Positions 20,455 through 31,649 of a stretch of DNA of 64,000 nt are shown here, in pieces. Both the position numbers and the translations under genes were made by a program. The notes below the pieces were generated by a model that was given only the letters and a program-made list of their open reading frames with translations, did not search any database and was not told the origin of the DNA. Position 1 is the first letter of the stretch. The number at the start of each line of letters is the position of its first letter. Source of the DNA: Laburnicola sp. R22_1 (lineage: Eukaryota > Ascomycota > Dothideomycetes > Pleosporales > Didymosphaeriaceae); assembly GCA_014281115.1 (NCBI GenBank), contig JACONQ010000016.1:2046001-2110000 (forward strand), given 5' to 3'.

Positions 20455-21741
20455 CTACCACGCCAAAATCTCCTTCTGCGTCCCACACCCCAACCCCGCA
20501 CATATCTCCTCGTCCTTCTCACTAACCTTGGCATCGGCCGCCAACTTCTGCCGTGCCGGCCAAATCTCCCTCCCCTCCCGCTTCTCGCGATCATAATGCT
20601 CCGTAACAGCCGCGCGCACCGTGCTCTGGAAGAACAACGGCGCCTTCTCGTACTTGGGATGCAGCTGGCCATTCACAAAGACGCCGCGGTCCAAGTTCCT
20701 CTGCTGGCCTAGACACAGCGCTTTGTCTTCTGACATTACGCGTGCGTACGGCTCGCTGATGGCTTTGAAGTCCTCCTCGCTGGCGTGCTTGTTGCGGTAG
20801 ATCTCGTACGACATCTTGCTCTGATTGGGGCCGCCAGGGAGGAACTTCTGGACCATGATGAAGGCGCGGGAGAGCGTCATGGACGCGTTGGGGAAGTAGT
20901 AAGTGCTGTGGGCGTGGAGGCCGCGATCGATCTGCTCTTTGGTGGCCTCGCAGTGGTGCTGGATGTGGCCGTCTTTGAGGTCGCTGTCGAAGGATTCGAG
21001 GTTGAGGAATTGGGGGATGTCCGGGTGGGTGGTGGGGCAGTGGTAGCATTCGTTGAAGTTGTCGGCGAGGATTTTCCAGTTGTAGGCGCCGTCGAGCTCG
21101 TACGTGTGGTCGAGGACGTAGTCGTCGAAGTTGTGGCCTTTGTAGCGCTCTTGTCTGCACGTGAACGTTAGTGCATGTTGCTAGACTAGATCGTAGGATA
21201 CTTACACATCGACGTCGCGGAAGTGGTCATCCCACGAAATCTCGGGAGTCTCGCTTGCGTCGAGATTGATCCATATGAACCCATTGCGGTCAACCTTCAC
21301 ATGGCAGCGAAACAGGCCGTTCTGCTCCTTGTTGAACTCCAACTCCTGGTACCCGGGCGCCTTGGCCAACTTCCCGTTCAACGCATAGGACCAGCCATGA
21401 TACCTGCAAGCCAAAATCTTTGCGTTGCCTTGTCCCTCTTTCTCGATGACAGGATATGCTCGATGCCGGCATACGTTATGGAACGCATTGAAGTTACCCT
21501 GTCGGTCTTTGTTGATGATGATATCGAAACCTGCGAAGGTGTACCGCAGCCAGTCACCCGCTTCTACGAGCCGTGACTTGTGCGTCATGAAGAGCCAGCG
21601 CTTGGAGAAGATGGCGCGGCGCTCAAACTCATACATCTCCTTTGAGTTGTACCATGAGGCTGGCAGAGCCCGTACTGGTGCCTGCTTGGGTGCCTCATCG
21701 TTGGGGGGAGCATTGCTGCCGAACTTGAAATAATGTAGCAT
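20455..21741 (-). CDS. Rieske non-heme iron oxygenase (choline/carnitine monooxygenase-like), two exons
   Basis: Exon 1 is 21206-21741 and exon 2 is 20455-21154, with a 51-nt GTAAGT..CAG intron; the product is 411 residues. The N-terminal Rieske [2Fe-2S] domain shows Cys91-x-His93 (CRHRAYPV) and Cys112-x2-His115 (CRYHGWSY). The C-terminal alpha-subunit catalytic domain has the mononuclear iron site in LADNFNECYHCPTTHPD (Asp210, His217, His222). The family hydroxylates or demethylates quaternary amines and aromatic substrates using an electron-transfer partner. The choline monooxygenase-like label is from overall architecture; the substrate is not proven. The start MLHYFKFG at 21741 was chosen over an upstream TTG. 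Confidence 0.9.
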
Positions 21742-23868
21742 GGTGGATGATTGTATTTGATCTGGTGAATTCAAATGACTGAGGTATGATTTTAGAAATA
21801 CGATGCTGAAAGCCGACTTTCATATAGATATCCATCTGCAGCATGTGCTTGTCATATCCAACTCATCCCACAGCGAACACGTCGGCCATCAAAGTGCCCG
21901 TCGTTCCGAAGGTCCATATCGAAGCGCGGGGTCGTCAAGCCAGCGTCACGAAGAGCCAATTCTCGTCGTGTTGATATCGGGTTTGCAGCCATTGGTGTTC
22001 TTGATATCGTCACTGTTTGGTGTTCCGTGGTTGTCGTTCATAGTCGTCGTATTTACCTTCCTAATGCAGACGCGCTAGTGGGCCAGATGCGAAGGAGCAG
22101 GCGGGCCGTCTCGCGATTGGGCTGGGGATGCTTTTGTATCTCAGGCGACGTCGAGCATGCATCTTATGCACTTAATAGGAAATCTCTCCCAGAGGACATG
22201 TGAAGTTCGATAAATTTGGGCTTGACGACTGAGATGCATTCATGACTGATCACGGCTTAGTCATGGGTAATAGGCCTCGCTTAATTGGCGAGCTTAGTAA
22301 GCGCACATCCTTTTCGTCCTGAGGCGCCGTCATGCTCTTGTGCGTGAGCAGATCTCGGCGCATCAAAAAGAAAACATCAACCCGATGCACAACGAAAACG
22401 GAGCACCATATGGAATGCTCTGACCAGCCGGACATACAGAATCCTTCTCGCACCCGGCCGCGGATACTGTGGTGTACACAGCAGACCGTGTTCCATCAGG
22501 CTGCGACAGCCAAGCCGCGTCGCATCTTGTCGACGCGTCGCATCCTCAGTCCCGCAAGCTTTCTCCCAAGCCGTGTCGAGAATGGAGAAGCGCACAAAAC
22601 AAATTGGAGACAGCCACAGGACGAAAGGAGAAGTGAAGGGTCAGACTGCTGTGCATCATAGAGTATGAGCAGTGTGGAGGTCGCTCGTCCACCCACGCTA
22701 GGCCGCATGGGGGGAACTGTAGTTTTCGTGCAGCGCGCTAGCACGATTAGATAACTGTAGATAAGCTGCGGCCAATAGATAGCGCTCGGCTGCATCTGGG
22801 CACGCGATTAGCGCGTGACGGTTAGCTTATGTACTATTTAAGTTTTGTGAACCCTGCTAGCCCTTGGCAGGTCAACTCTGATTCTGCGGCCGATTCAGGC
22901 GCCCGCTGCTGAAACCTCGTCCACGTCTTATTCCGTCCGCTTATCAGCGTCGTTCGCTTCGACAAGTCCCCCACAACGCCCATGATTTATCGTTTCAGAC
23001 TGAGGCTGACGAGTTCCCCGCGAGACGAAACGGGAGATGGCGTCGATCCTGCGTGCACGCCTTGGTCTGGGCCTTGGCAGGGCTTAAGACGATACACCTG
23101 GTGCGTTGCAGTCCGTGGCGAAGCTTTTCCCAGCGGATCCTGGCTGAACCCTGCAAAACAATGTCTAGAACGAACTCGGAGCCTGAGGCGGGTCGATGCT
23201 GAGCAGCGTTCGATAGGCCTGAACGCGCGTACCTTGTTTGCCTCGCGTAGCTCGTGCGCTACCGGGCCGACATGAGCGAATTGAATGGGAAAAAGACGAT
23301 GGCACTCGGCACGTCGAGCAACCGGCTGCAAGCGGGGCGAGTAATGGCTTTGACCGCCTTTTCACTGTGGGTGCGGGGTATGGCCAAGCCGTTCACGTGG
23401 GGTGAAATGCCGTCTGTTCCGGAGCCCAGGCGCCATGGCCTTGGCAAAGTACGTCCTCTCCGCTCCGCAAAGTGGAGCGCCAAGCAGCGAATAAACCTCC
23501 AGATGCTGTCCGCGATCCCCAGCCGTTTGGACGACCGGTGACTGGAGACATTAGTGCAGTCTCAACTCCACTAGCTCCGCGGGAGCCCAACTGATCGACC
23601 TGTTACAGAGCAGCCTGAGTCTCTTGTGAATGTCGGACCGATGAATTACGACCCGGAGTGGAAACGTGCTTGCAAAATCGAGGAAACTGCATCCGCACAT
23701 GCACGTGTGCCTGCATATTTTTGCAAACAGGCCGAGTGTATAAATGCCTCACGATGCCGCCGCCGGTGCTGTTCGGATCAATCATTTGTTTGGACTCCTC
23801 TTGCTTCTTGTACTAGGCAGTGACCGCCGACTGAACACCGGAAGAGAAAGTGGGCGATTGACACAGCC
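21742..23868. other. Long intergenic region upstream of ENA ATPase
   Basis: 2.1 kb with normal GC and no gene I can support. Open frames of up to about 115 codons on both strands have no start context, splice signals or familiar motifs. It may hold regulatory DNA for the salt-pump gene, a non-coding RNA, or a decayed gene. Confidence 0.45.
23739..23745 (+). promoter_or_regulatory. TATA box of ENA ATPase gene
   Basis: TATAAAT lies 130 bp before the start codon, at a normal distance for a fungal TATA element and the only good match in the nearby upstream DNA. Confidence 0.5.
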
Positions 23869-26800
23869 ATGGGGAAAGAGAAGATCCAAGGGCCTCGGGA
23901 ATACGACCTCGAGGTCCCGGCACACACGGTGCCGTTCGAGGAGGTTCTTCAGAAGCTCTCAGTGGACCAGGAATCTGGTCTTTCTGAAGCTGAAGTCAAG
24001 AAGCGCAAGGATCTGTATGGCTCAAACCAGCTCGATGAAGGTCCGGGTGTGCAACCTTTCCGCATCCTGGTCCACCAGGTCGCCAATGCGCTTACGTTGG
24101 TGCTCATCATGGCCATGGTTGCCTCGTTCGCCATCAAGTCGTGGATCGAGGGCGGCGTCATCACGTTTGTCATTCTCTTGAACATCGTCGTCGGCTTCTT
24201 CCAGGAATTCAGTGCGGAAAAGACACTCAGCAGCATTCGAGCCCTGGGTTCACCCACAGCTCGCGCCATTCGCAACGGACAATCCATTGTCGTTCCCACC
24301 ATCGAGCTTGTTCCTGGTGACATTGTCGAGCTGATTACGGGTAATACCGTACCAGCGGACTTGAGGTCAGTGCCTCGTTCAATCCTTCGGCCTTGACAAT
24401 TAAACTAATGCTTTGCAGATTGATCGAGTGTGTCAATTTCGAGACCGACGAAGCATTGTTGACTGGAGAATCTCTCCCCGTGGCGAAGACGTCCCATGGC
24501 ACATACGATGCGGATATCGGCGCAGGCGACCGACTCAACATCGCCTTCAGCTCATCCACTGTGACCAAGGGCCGCGCCAAAGGAATTGTCATTGCGACTG
24601 TAAGTGCGGCGGGTGGCGTCATCTTACTGCGACTAACCCTTGTAGGGAATGGGAACCGAGATCGGTAAAATCGCTGCCGCACTGAAGAAGCAGGGCTCCA
24701 AAGTCCGGCCCGTGAAGCGCAAGGAAGACGGCAGCGCAGGCTACCATCGTTACGTGCAGGCTTGGGCACTCACGGGAGGTGACGCTGTTGGCCATTTCCT
24801 TGGCATCAGCACTGGCACCCCGCTCCAGAAGAAGCTTTCGAAGCTGGCCCTGCTGCTGTTCTGCATTGCCTGCGTCTGCGCTCTCATTGTCGAAGCGGCC
24901 AACAAGTTCAGCAACAAGAATGAGGTGGTCATCTACGCCGTGGCTACGGGCCTCAGTATGATTCCGGCCAGTCTTATCGTCGTCCTCACCATCACCATGG
25001 CGGTTGGCACAAAGCACATGAGCAAGAGGAATGTTATCGTGCGCAAGCTCGACAGTCTCGAGGCCCTCGGTGCCGTGACGAACATTTGCTCGGACAAGAC
25101 CGGCACGCTGACGCAAGGTCGAATGGTGGCCAAGGCCGCGTGGATAGCAGGGCGTGGCACTTTCAGCGTTGGAACGACCCGCGAGCCGTTCGACCCGACG
25201 GAAGGCGAGGTCACTTTCCGCGAGGGAGCGCCGTGCGACCAAGGTGCGACGGAGAATGCCTTGGACGCTTCTCGTGTGCAGAGCGGCGCCGTCATCAAGG
25301 AAGCTGCTTCCGCCCAACGCTACATGAACATCGCTTCCATGGCCAACGTTGCTCACGTACAACTGAACGAGGGAAAATGGACTGCGCGCGGAGACCCGAC
25401 CGAGATCGCCATCCAGGTGTTTGCGTCCAGGTTCGGTTGGAATCGTCATGGATTGGTGGGTGGAAACGACGACAGCGAGACAGGTGCTTGGCATTGTCTT
25501 TCCGAGTACCCGTTCGATTCGGACACGAAGCGCATGTCGGTCCTCTACGGCAAACGGAGCAGCGAACCCGAGAAGTTTACTTCGCGCTGGGTCTTCACCA
25601 AGGGCGCTCTCGAGCGTGTTCTACCGCTATGTGTCTCTATCCAGGATGAGCAAGCCAATGCGCGCCCCATGACAGACGCCGACAAGAAGACCATCAACGA
25701 CAGTGTCGACTATCTCGCCAACCAAGGACTTCGTGTGCTCTGCCTCGCAAGCACAGAGTGGACCGGACCGGAGCTCGCCGACTACAGCGACGTGAAGCGT
25801 GCCGACGTCGAGCAGGAGCTCACCTTCTGTGGACTTGTGGGTCTCTACGATCCGCCCCGCCCGGAGTCGGCCGATGCCGTCGCGGCTTGTGTACGCGCGA
25901 GCATTGTCGTGCATATGTTGACTGGAGATCACCCTGGAACGTGAGTACAAACCGTCCTGCCAGCAAGCAGACACTAACCCTGTCCCAGAGCCACTGCCAT
26001 TGCCAAGCAGGTTGGGATCATCCCTGACCGCTATGAGCACCTCGCCGCCGATGTCGCCAACGCAATGGTCATGACCGCTATGCAGTTTGACAAGCTCACC
26101 GACGATGAAGTTGACGCGCTACCCGTACTCCCGCGTGTTATTGCACGTTGCACACCCCAGACCAAAGTACGCATGATTGAGGCGCTACACCGTCGTGGTC
26201 GCTTCGCCGCGATGACTGGTGATGGTGTCAACGACTCTCCCTCGTTGGTGCGCTCCGACGTTGGAATCGCCATGGGTCAATCAGGAAGTGATGTCGCCAA
26301 AGATGCTTCGGACATTATTCTCACGGACGACAACTTCGCATCTATTCTCAACGCTGTTGAGGAAGGCCGCCGTCTTTTCGATAACATCAAGCGCTTCATC
26401 CTTCACGTGCTCGCCGAGAATATCGCACAAGCCACGACCCTCCTTGTTGGACTTGCTTTCAAGGATGGAGCGGGCAACTCAGTCTTTCCGTTGGCCCCGG
26501 TTCAGATCTTGTGGGTTATCATGGCCACCAGCGGTATGCCCGACATGGGACTTGGAATGGAGGTCGCTGAGCCGAACATCATGAGCCGTCCCCCACACGA
26601 CTTGAAGACGGGTGTATTCAATAAGGAGCTCATTATCGACATGGTCGTGTACGGAACTTGGATGGCAGCCCTTTGCCTCACTTCCTTTGTGCTCATCGTG
26701 TTTGGCTTTGGAAACGGCGACTTGGGCGAGAACTGCAACAACTCGTACTCAGAGCGCTGCGACCTCGTCTTCCGCGCGCGTGCAACCACATTCGTCTGCC

Positions 26801-27261
26801 TGACATGGTTCGCCCTCTTCCTGGCCTGGGAAATGGTCAACTTCCGCCGCTCCTTCTTCCGTCAAAAGCCGCGTGGCCCCAACTACCGCTGGTACCAAGT
26901 ATTCTACGCCTGGTGGGACGACAGCCGCGGCAACCCCTTCCTATTCTGGGCCATCGTCGCCGGCTTCGTCACCATCTTCCCTACGCTCTACATCCCAGTC
27001 ATCAACCATAAAGTTTTCAAGCACGAAGGTATCACATGGGAATGGGGCGTGGTCGTCGTCGAGGCTACGCTCTTCTTCATGGGCTGTGAGGCCTGGAAGT
27101 GGGCTAAGCGTATTTATTTCCGGAGACGGGCGAGGAACCAGAGTGGGGGGACCGATGAGTTGGGTGTTGTCCCGCAGGGCTCTGGGAACAGCGTTGATTC
27201 GAGCGCGGATACTTTCCCCCAGAGTGAGGATAAGATCACATTTGGTAAGCAGAACCAATGA
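23869..27261 (+). CDS. ENA-type Na+/K+-exporting P-type ATPase (type IID), four exons
   Basis: Plasma-membrane pump that expels Na+ (and K+) and supports salt and alkaline-pH tolerance in fungi. Exons 23869-24365, 24419-24599, 24646-25940 and 25989-27261 join in phase through three 46-53-nt introns to give 1,081 residues, the usual ENA length. Visible motifs: N-terminal cation-ATPase domain, actuator TGES (181-184), phosphorylation site DKTGT with Asp376, nucleotide-binding domain (GDPTEIAIQVFA, FTKGALERVLP), hinge TGDGVND (734-740), and about ten hydrophobic membrane segments. The C-terminus is short and charged. The block ALTGGDAVGHFLG after exon 3 starts is typical of ENA. An upstream TATA box is present. 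Intact and probably functional. Confidence 0.96.
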
Positions 27262-27958
27262 CATGGGATAGTGGGGGATTTGAGTGCGCGTGTGGCGGGA
27301 GATGGTCAGATGGAATATGAGGGGGCGATGAGTGGATGTAACAAAGTGAAAGACGCAATGTGCGTCGTGTGTCGTCCGCAGGAGAGGCGCTGTGAATTTG
27401 TGAGGCAAGAGCGCTCAGGACGGACGAAAAGTGTTTATAGTTTGATACCCAACAGTCCCTACCAGATAGAAATATATTCCTGTATGAATGAGTTTGGTAT
27501 TTGTGTTCGCTTGTGAGGTTGCCATGAATAGGCCGCAAAACAACGCCTTCGGTGTTCTGAGTCCAATTGGTAAATGGGGCGGGAACATCCCTGCAGTTTG
27601 GACCCCACGACATTAATTAATTTTAGGCTCAGCGCCCAACGTTTCCCGAAATCACCATACCATTCGCCCCGGCATTCTTCTAGAACTATGTGTATTTGAA
27701 AATGCACCGCAAGGGGGACACCGGTCGTCAGTCAGCAAGATGAGGTTCGTCATTGGGTGGAGGGAAGCTATCGGAGCGCAAGGCTGAGACAGTGCGTGGA
27801 TGGGGAGAACGCGCATTGGCTGGTTACAAGCAGGTGGAAGGGGCAAGACGAACACTGTGACCCGAGCGCATTCTGTGGAAGCATCTTCCATAAAACGTAC
27901 AGTTTTGCTCTGTTGTCTGCCGTACTCGGTTCCACTCGAACGTACTTCGTCTCCCAAC
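27262..27958. other. Intergenic, no gene seen
   Basis: 3' region of the ENA gene and upstream region of the truncated secreted-protein start. Nothing recognisable. Confidence 0.45.
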
Positions 27959-28153
27959 ATGTTATTCAATGTGGCTTTGTTCGTTGTTGCGCTTTCGCTA
28001 CCTCTCGAGGCAAAGACCGTCGACTACGAGACGGCCTGGACAGCGAAAGGCGACAGGATACCCGACTTCTCTTTTGCTGGTTATCACCAGTCCGAGACAC
28101 GGATCGAGAAATTGAGTATGGAATTCGGGACTTGTTCGTGGATAGGAAAGTAA
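27959..28153 (+). pseudogene. N-terminal fragment of a secreted protein
   Basis: An ATG opens 64 codons. The first 18 residues form a clear signal peptide (MLFNVALFVVALSLPLEA), followed by a mature start with DYETAWTAKGDRIPDFSFAG. The phrase IPDFSFAGYH is characteristic of the N-termini of some large fungal secreted proteins with beta-helix or carbohydrate-active folds. The frame ends at TAA in GGAAAGTAAGC, which could be a splice donor (GTAAGC), but no following exon can be found before the repeat block, and composition changes at about 28190. I read it as the first part of a gene whose remainder has been lost. Confidence 0.5.
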
Positions 28154-28593
28154 GCAACTGTGGGCAGGGCAACAGGGCCAGCTCTTGCCTTATAGCTAAT
28201 TATTTTGTCCTGATATCCTTACAAAAGACCTACCTTAGTATTGCCTTTTTAAAACATTGCGGAAAATCCACTTTAGATGCTGTTAGTATAAATAAACGGC
28301 GGTTTAAATTAAGAACAGGATCTTTCGTTTCATAACATTTGAAGTTGTTCATGAAAAATGTGTTTTACCGTGTACCGTAAGGGCACAAAGTCTTGTCTTA
28401 TGAAATTGAAAAAGGTGTCTTATTGCTCTGTCCGCAATTGCCTACTGCCCTGCCTATGAACAATTCCCGTTGAACTCGTTGCTCGCGATCTGTACTCATA
28501 ACCTTCCAGAGGTGATTACACCAGCATGTGTTCCAGCAGATAAAGCAACCTTAAATGCGCACCAGGTCTGTAGTACCTAGGTAGCCTTCTTGT
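28154..28593. other. Intergenic, no gene seen
   Basis: AT-richer DNA after the truncated gene, with no open frame or splice continuation that I can support. Confidence 0.4.
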
Positions 28594-29575
28594 TCATGTG
28601 GTGGTTCCAGCAGCGGCATTTGAGGCTCCTCCAGTTCGATTGTTGTCCATCTTCTTTTTAAAAGTAATTTTCGTGCACCAGGCGTCATAAGTCCTCACTC
28701 TATTGCTACCTGCGATTCCTTGATAATGTGGCTCCTGTATTATTTCACCTTCACAGTTGAATTCGACTTTCCCAGGTATATGGTTTGCCAGAAGCTTCGG
28801 GAATGGGAGATAATCCTGGCTAATGACCCGTGCTTGGACCTTTAACGTAATCCACGTGAGACCGGTGAACCCCTTGTCCCCTCGAGCTAATGCGTGGAGG
28901 AAACTCCAATCATGTATTAGGTGACTCAACACACATTCAAGCCGGCGGATGAAAGGCCGGACAGAAATACCAGGCATAAAAAAGCCACGATGGGGAATTC
29001 GACGGATTTGAAATGTGTTTCTCAGGTGGAACTCTTCTTTGGCCAACTGAGCGATTCTGGGCGTCATGCGCAAATGGTGAAATAACTCCTCCAGCCTATT
29101 GAATGCCAGTAAGCAAATAAATGGAATGCAACAATAAAGACAAGCCGTTCGTATTACTCAAGAGCACCTACAGATCTTTTCTGTTTGTAAGAGTAACAAC
29201 ACCATCGAACGCCAAATTCTTTTCCAGAACTCTGACCTTTAACTAATCAGGGAGGTTTGCCCAGCCGGAGATAAAGGCTTGGGTAAGCGGAGTCTGAGGA
29301 ACAAGCCATCTTGTGACAGTAGTTTTTATGCACACTGCGTTCGGACAGTCAATGAGAACGTCTTCCGTCCGGTCCTGTAAATGTCTTAGGCCAACGGGAT
29401 GCTGCGACTGAATCCATATTGCTGATCCAGCATTAAGCTTCAAAGGCTGAGTCAACTGTAATGCGTTGGTACTGGCAGAGCCTTGGTTGGCGATGTTATC
29501 GGTAGGGTCAGCTGGGTCTGCGCCATCGGGGCCTTCGGTCGAAGATTGGTAAAGTAAATTCGGCCCCACATTCAT
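28594..29575 (-). pseudogene. F-box/2EXR-like protein, paralogue 1, broken
   Basis: Two minus-strand blocks form one protein related to the intact paralogues at 39303-40271 and 41295-42206. The first (29243-29575) runs from MNVGPNLLYQ to SGWANLPD and stops at TAG (29243-29245), exactly where the paralogues continue with LPNEIK or LPAELK. The frame then goes on to a possible GTAGGT donor near 29174. After a TAG acceptor near 29090 the second block continues through MTPRIAQLAKEEFHLRNTF to 28594, matching the paralogues' MTPEI-A-A-E-FY block. One nonsense codon in the F-box-like motif is the main lesion. The 3' end is less well conserved. Function of the family is unknown. Confidence 0.65.
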
Positions 29576-29748
29576 GTTTTATGTTGAGCTAATGGCTGGC
29601 CTGTGTTTAGAACTACGAATGGCTTTTATATACACAAGTTCTAGTTCTCCCCTAGGGTTAATCTATAATGTTACGTGATCCTAGGCTAGCTATTTAACTA
29701 ACCACCGTGTTACGTAATTAATAATTTCTTTAATAATATTTTTTACTA

Positions 29749-31581
29749 ACGTATCCTATCAGCGAGCGGGTCAGATCAGCGAGCGGGTCAGTTTTCCTTG
29801 GCAACACTATAGTACTGCAAACTTCAATTCGAATCACTATTAACACTATCTGAAAACAGCCCACTAAGGGTAATATCTGAGCTAGAAGATGACTCTTTAG
29901 CCTTCTGGCAGGTTCTCGCGTTATGCCCAGTCCCCCCGCAGTTGCCGCAGCGGCGTTGTGTTGAGGGGCCTCCCTTAGCGTTACCTCCACCCCGCGCCCT
30001 TTTAGACGATTTCGCCCTAATAGAGGGACTCCTAGCCACTAAATCTGCTCCCTGGCCAAAGTCAAGTACTCCACCATGCTGGAGACGCTTCCTTTTACGC
30101 GATTTTCGCTTAGTAAGCAGCTCTATCTGCTCCTGAAGCTCAGCGAGTTGGCCCATCATAAGTACACCTTGGTGAGCTAGACTTTCAGCGCCCTTTGTAA
30201 GCTGTGCGAGCCTTGCAGTGACAGTAGTTAGTGATTTCTTAATAGATTCTATTACTAGCTTAGCCTGTGACGAGAGTTTAATAGCGTTTTTTGGTGTTTT
30301 TGATTGCCAGGGCTTATTTGGTATAGGTAGTCCTGGTGGGGTGTGAAGTCGCACGTTAAGGCGATCTACCACCACTAACGCGTCCAAAGGAACAAGCCTA
30401 GAGGCCTTAAAGGCTTTCCTGCAATTCTCTGGTGTGAATATATTAAAAAACGCGTTGCGAAAGGCCGGTAGGAAGCCCTCTTTGTTAATATAAAAGACGC
30501 GTCGGCGCGCCAAGTCTCGCACGCGCTAGGAGTACTTCAGCTTTAGTGGCGCGAAACAGACCACATTAAGCGGCTGCAGGATGTGAGATAAGTGCGCTGG
30601 CATACAGAGGGTTAGGATCCTCTGTTCCAGGCAGTAATCCTTAAAATCTTGGGATTGGTGGCTCTTATGGCTGTCCAGAATAAGTAACCTCTATAACCCC
30701 ATTATACGCGGTCTTGTATACGCGTTAAAGTGCTTTAACCACGCGACTCTAAGCTCGTTGTTGGTCTAGCCAGTCTCGGAGACTGAAAGCTTCTAATTGC
30801 GGGGGATACTGGTCTCCTTATACCACGCTAAGATGTGGACTCGCCCTTTGTAGATAATAAAGGGTGGGGCAGTATACCTAGCAGCGCAAATGCTCTGGAT
30901 TACTGTAACCCACTTGCGGTCGCCTGGCTAGACAAGATTAGGTCGAGAACGTCTCTCTGAGCCTGTCACAACCTTTATTGAGCCAATAACTCCCATCTGG
31001 AAGCCAGTCTTATCGAAGTTATAGACATCTTAATCCTGCACCCCATACTTGGCTTTTGTCTCCTCTATAAGCCGAAACCACGTGTTTATTACCTCTGGAT
31101 CCTCCTGTCGTATTCTCTGTTAGTCCTTCGCTCGATTAAAGGCCATTTTGAGCTTAGGTACACGCTTTACAAAGCGTTGAGCCTAGTATTTACCCACAGG
31201 GTCTTTGTGCCGCGCAGCTAGCAGTTTATTAGCTATATTCTCTACCTTATCTAGCCAGGGTGCAAATCCTCGCAAGTCTAGGTTAAGTATGTATTAGATA
31301 AGCGTCTCCTCTTTGGTTGTAGTAAGCTTTGCCATATTGGCGTGGTTATTTGCTCGGGCAGCGATTCTGTTGTATCGGCGGGTTACTGTAGTTTTTGGGA
31401 CGTTATACGCGTTAGCGGCGCGTTATAGGCTTAAAAATTGTTTATTTTGATAGGCCTGAAGGGCAAGCTTAATTCTGCCTTCTTTATTAGATAATAACGC
31501 GTTGCGTTGTTGAGACATGATAAGTTATTGTGAGGTGTTGTGGTCTTGGCAAAAACTGACCCGCTCGCTGATAGGATACGT
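29749..31581 (-). mobile_element. Pogo-like element C, 1,833 bp
   Basis: Inverted terminal repeats of 26 bp (29749-29774, 31556-31581) start ACGTATCCTATCAGCGAGCG, with TA immediately outside each end (29747-29748, 31582-31583). The left end carries an extra tandem copy of the inner 17 bp (29775-29791). Transposase on the minus strand. Confidence 0.92.
29824..31518 (-). pseudogene. Pogo-like transposase of element C with C-terminal CCHC knuckle
   Basis: One continuous frame of 565 codons from MSQQRNALLSNKEGR to the terminal stop at 29824, with TAA/TAG codons in its first 330 codons and an open last 232 codons. In order: psq-type HTH (RAANAYNVPKTTVTRRYNR), CENP-B-like region (LNLDLRGFAPWLDKVENIAN), and DDE core start (VYNFDKTGFQMGVI). 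The open C-terminal part holds the end of the core, a helical segment (LTTVTARLAQLTKGAESLAH), a basic stretch and a zinc knuckle CGNCGGTGHNARTC. The knuckle is a spacing-perfect C-x2-C-x4-H-x4-C. The stop codons sit at expected Gln/Trp positions. Confidence 0.85.
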
Positions 31582-31649
31582 TATAATAATAATAATAATA
31601 ATAATTATAATAGTAACTAACTTAACTATTTTATTAACTCTTTTTTATA

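Noticed and set aside
22982..23541. Several frames of about 95-115 codons upstream of the ENA gene
   Set aside because: They overlap on both strands, lack conserved motifs, and fit chance open frames in GC-rich DNA.
24619..25494. Antisense open frame (291 codons) over the ENA ATPase
   Set aside because: Shadow of a highly biased coding region; no recognisable motif.
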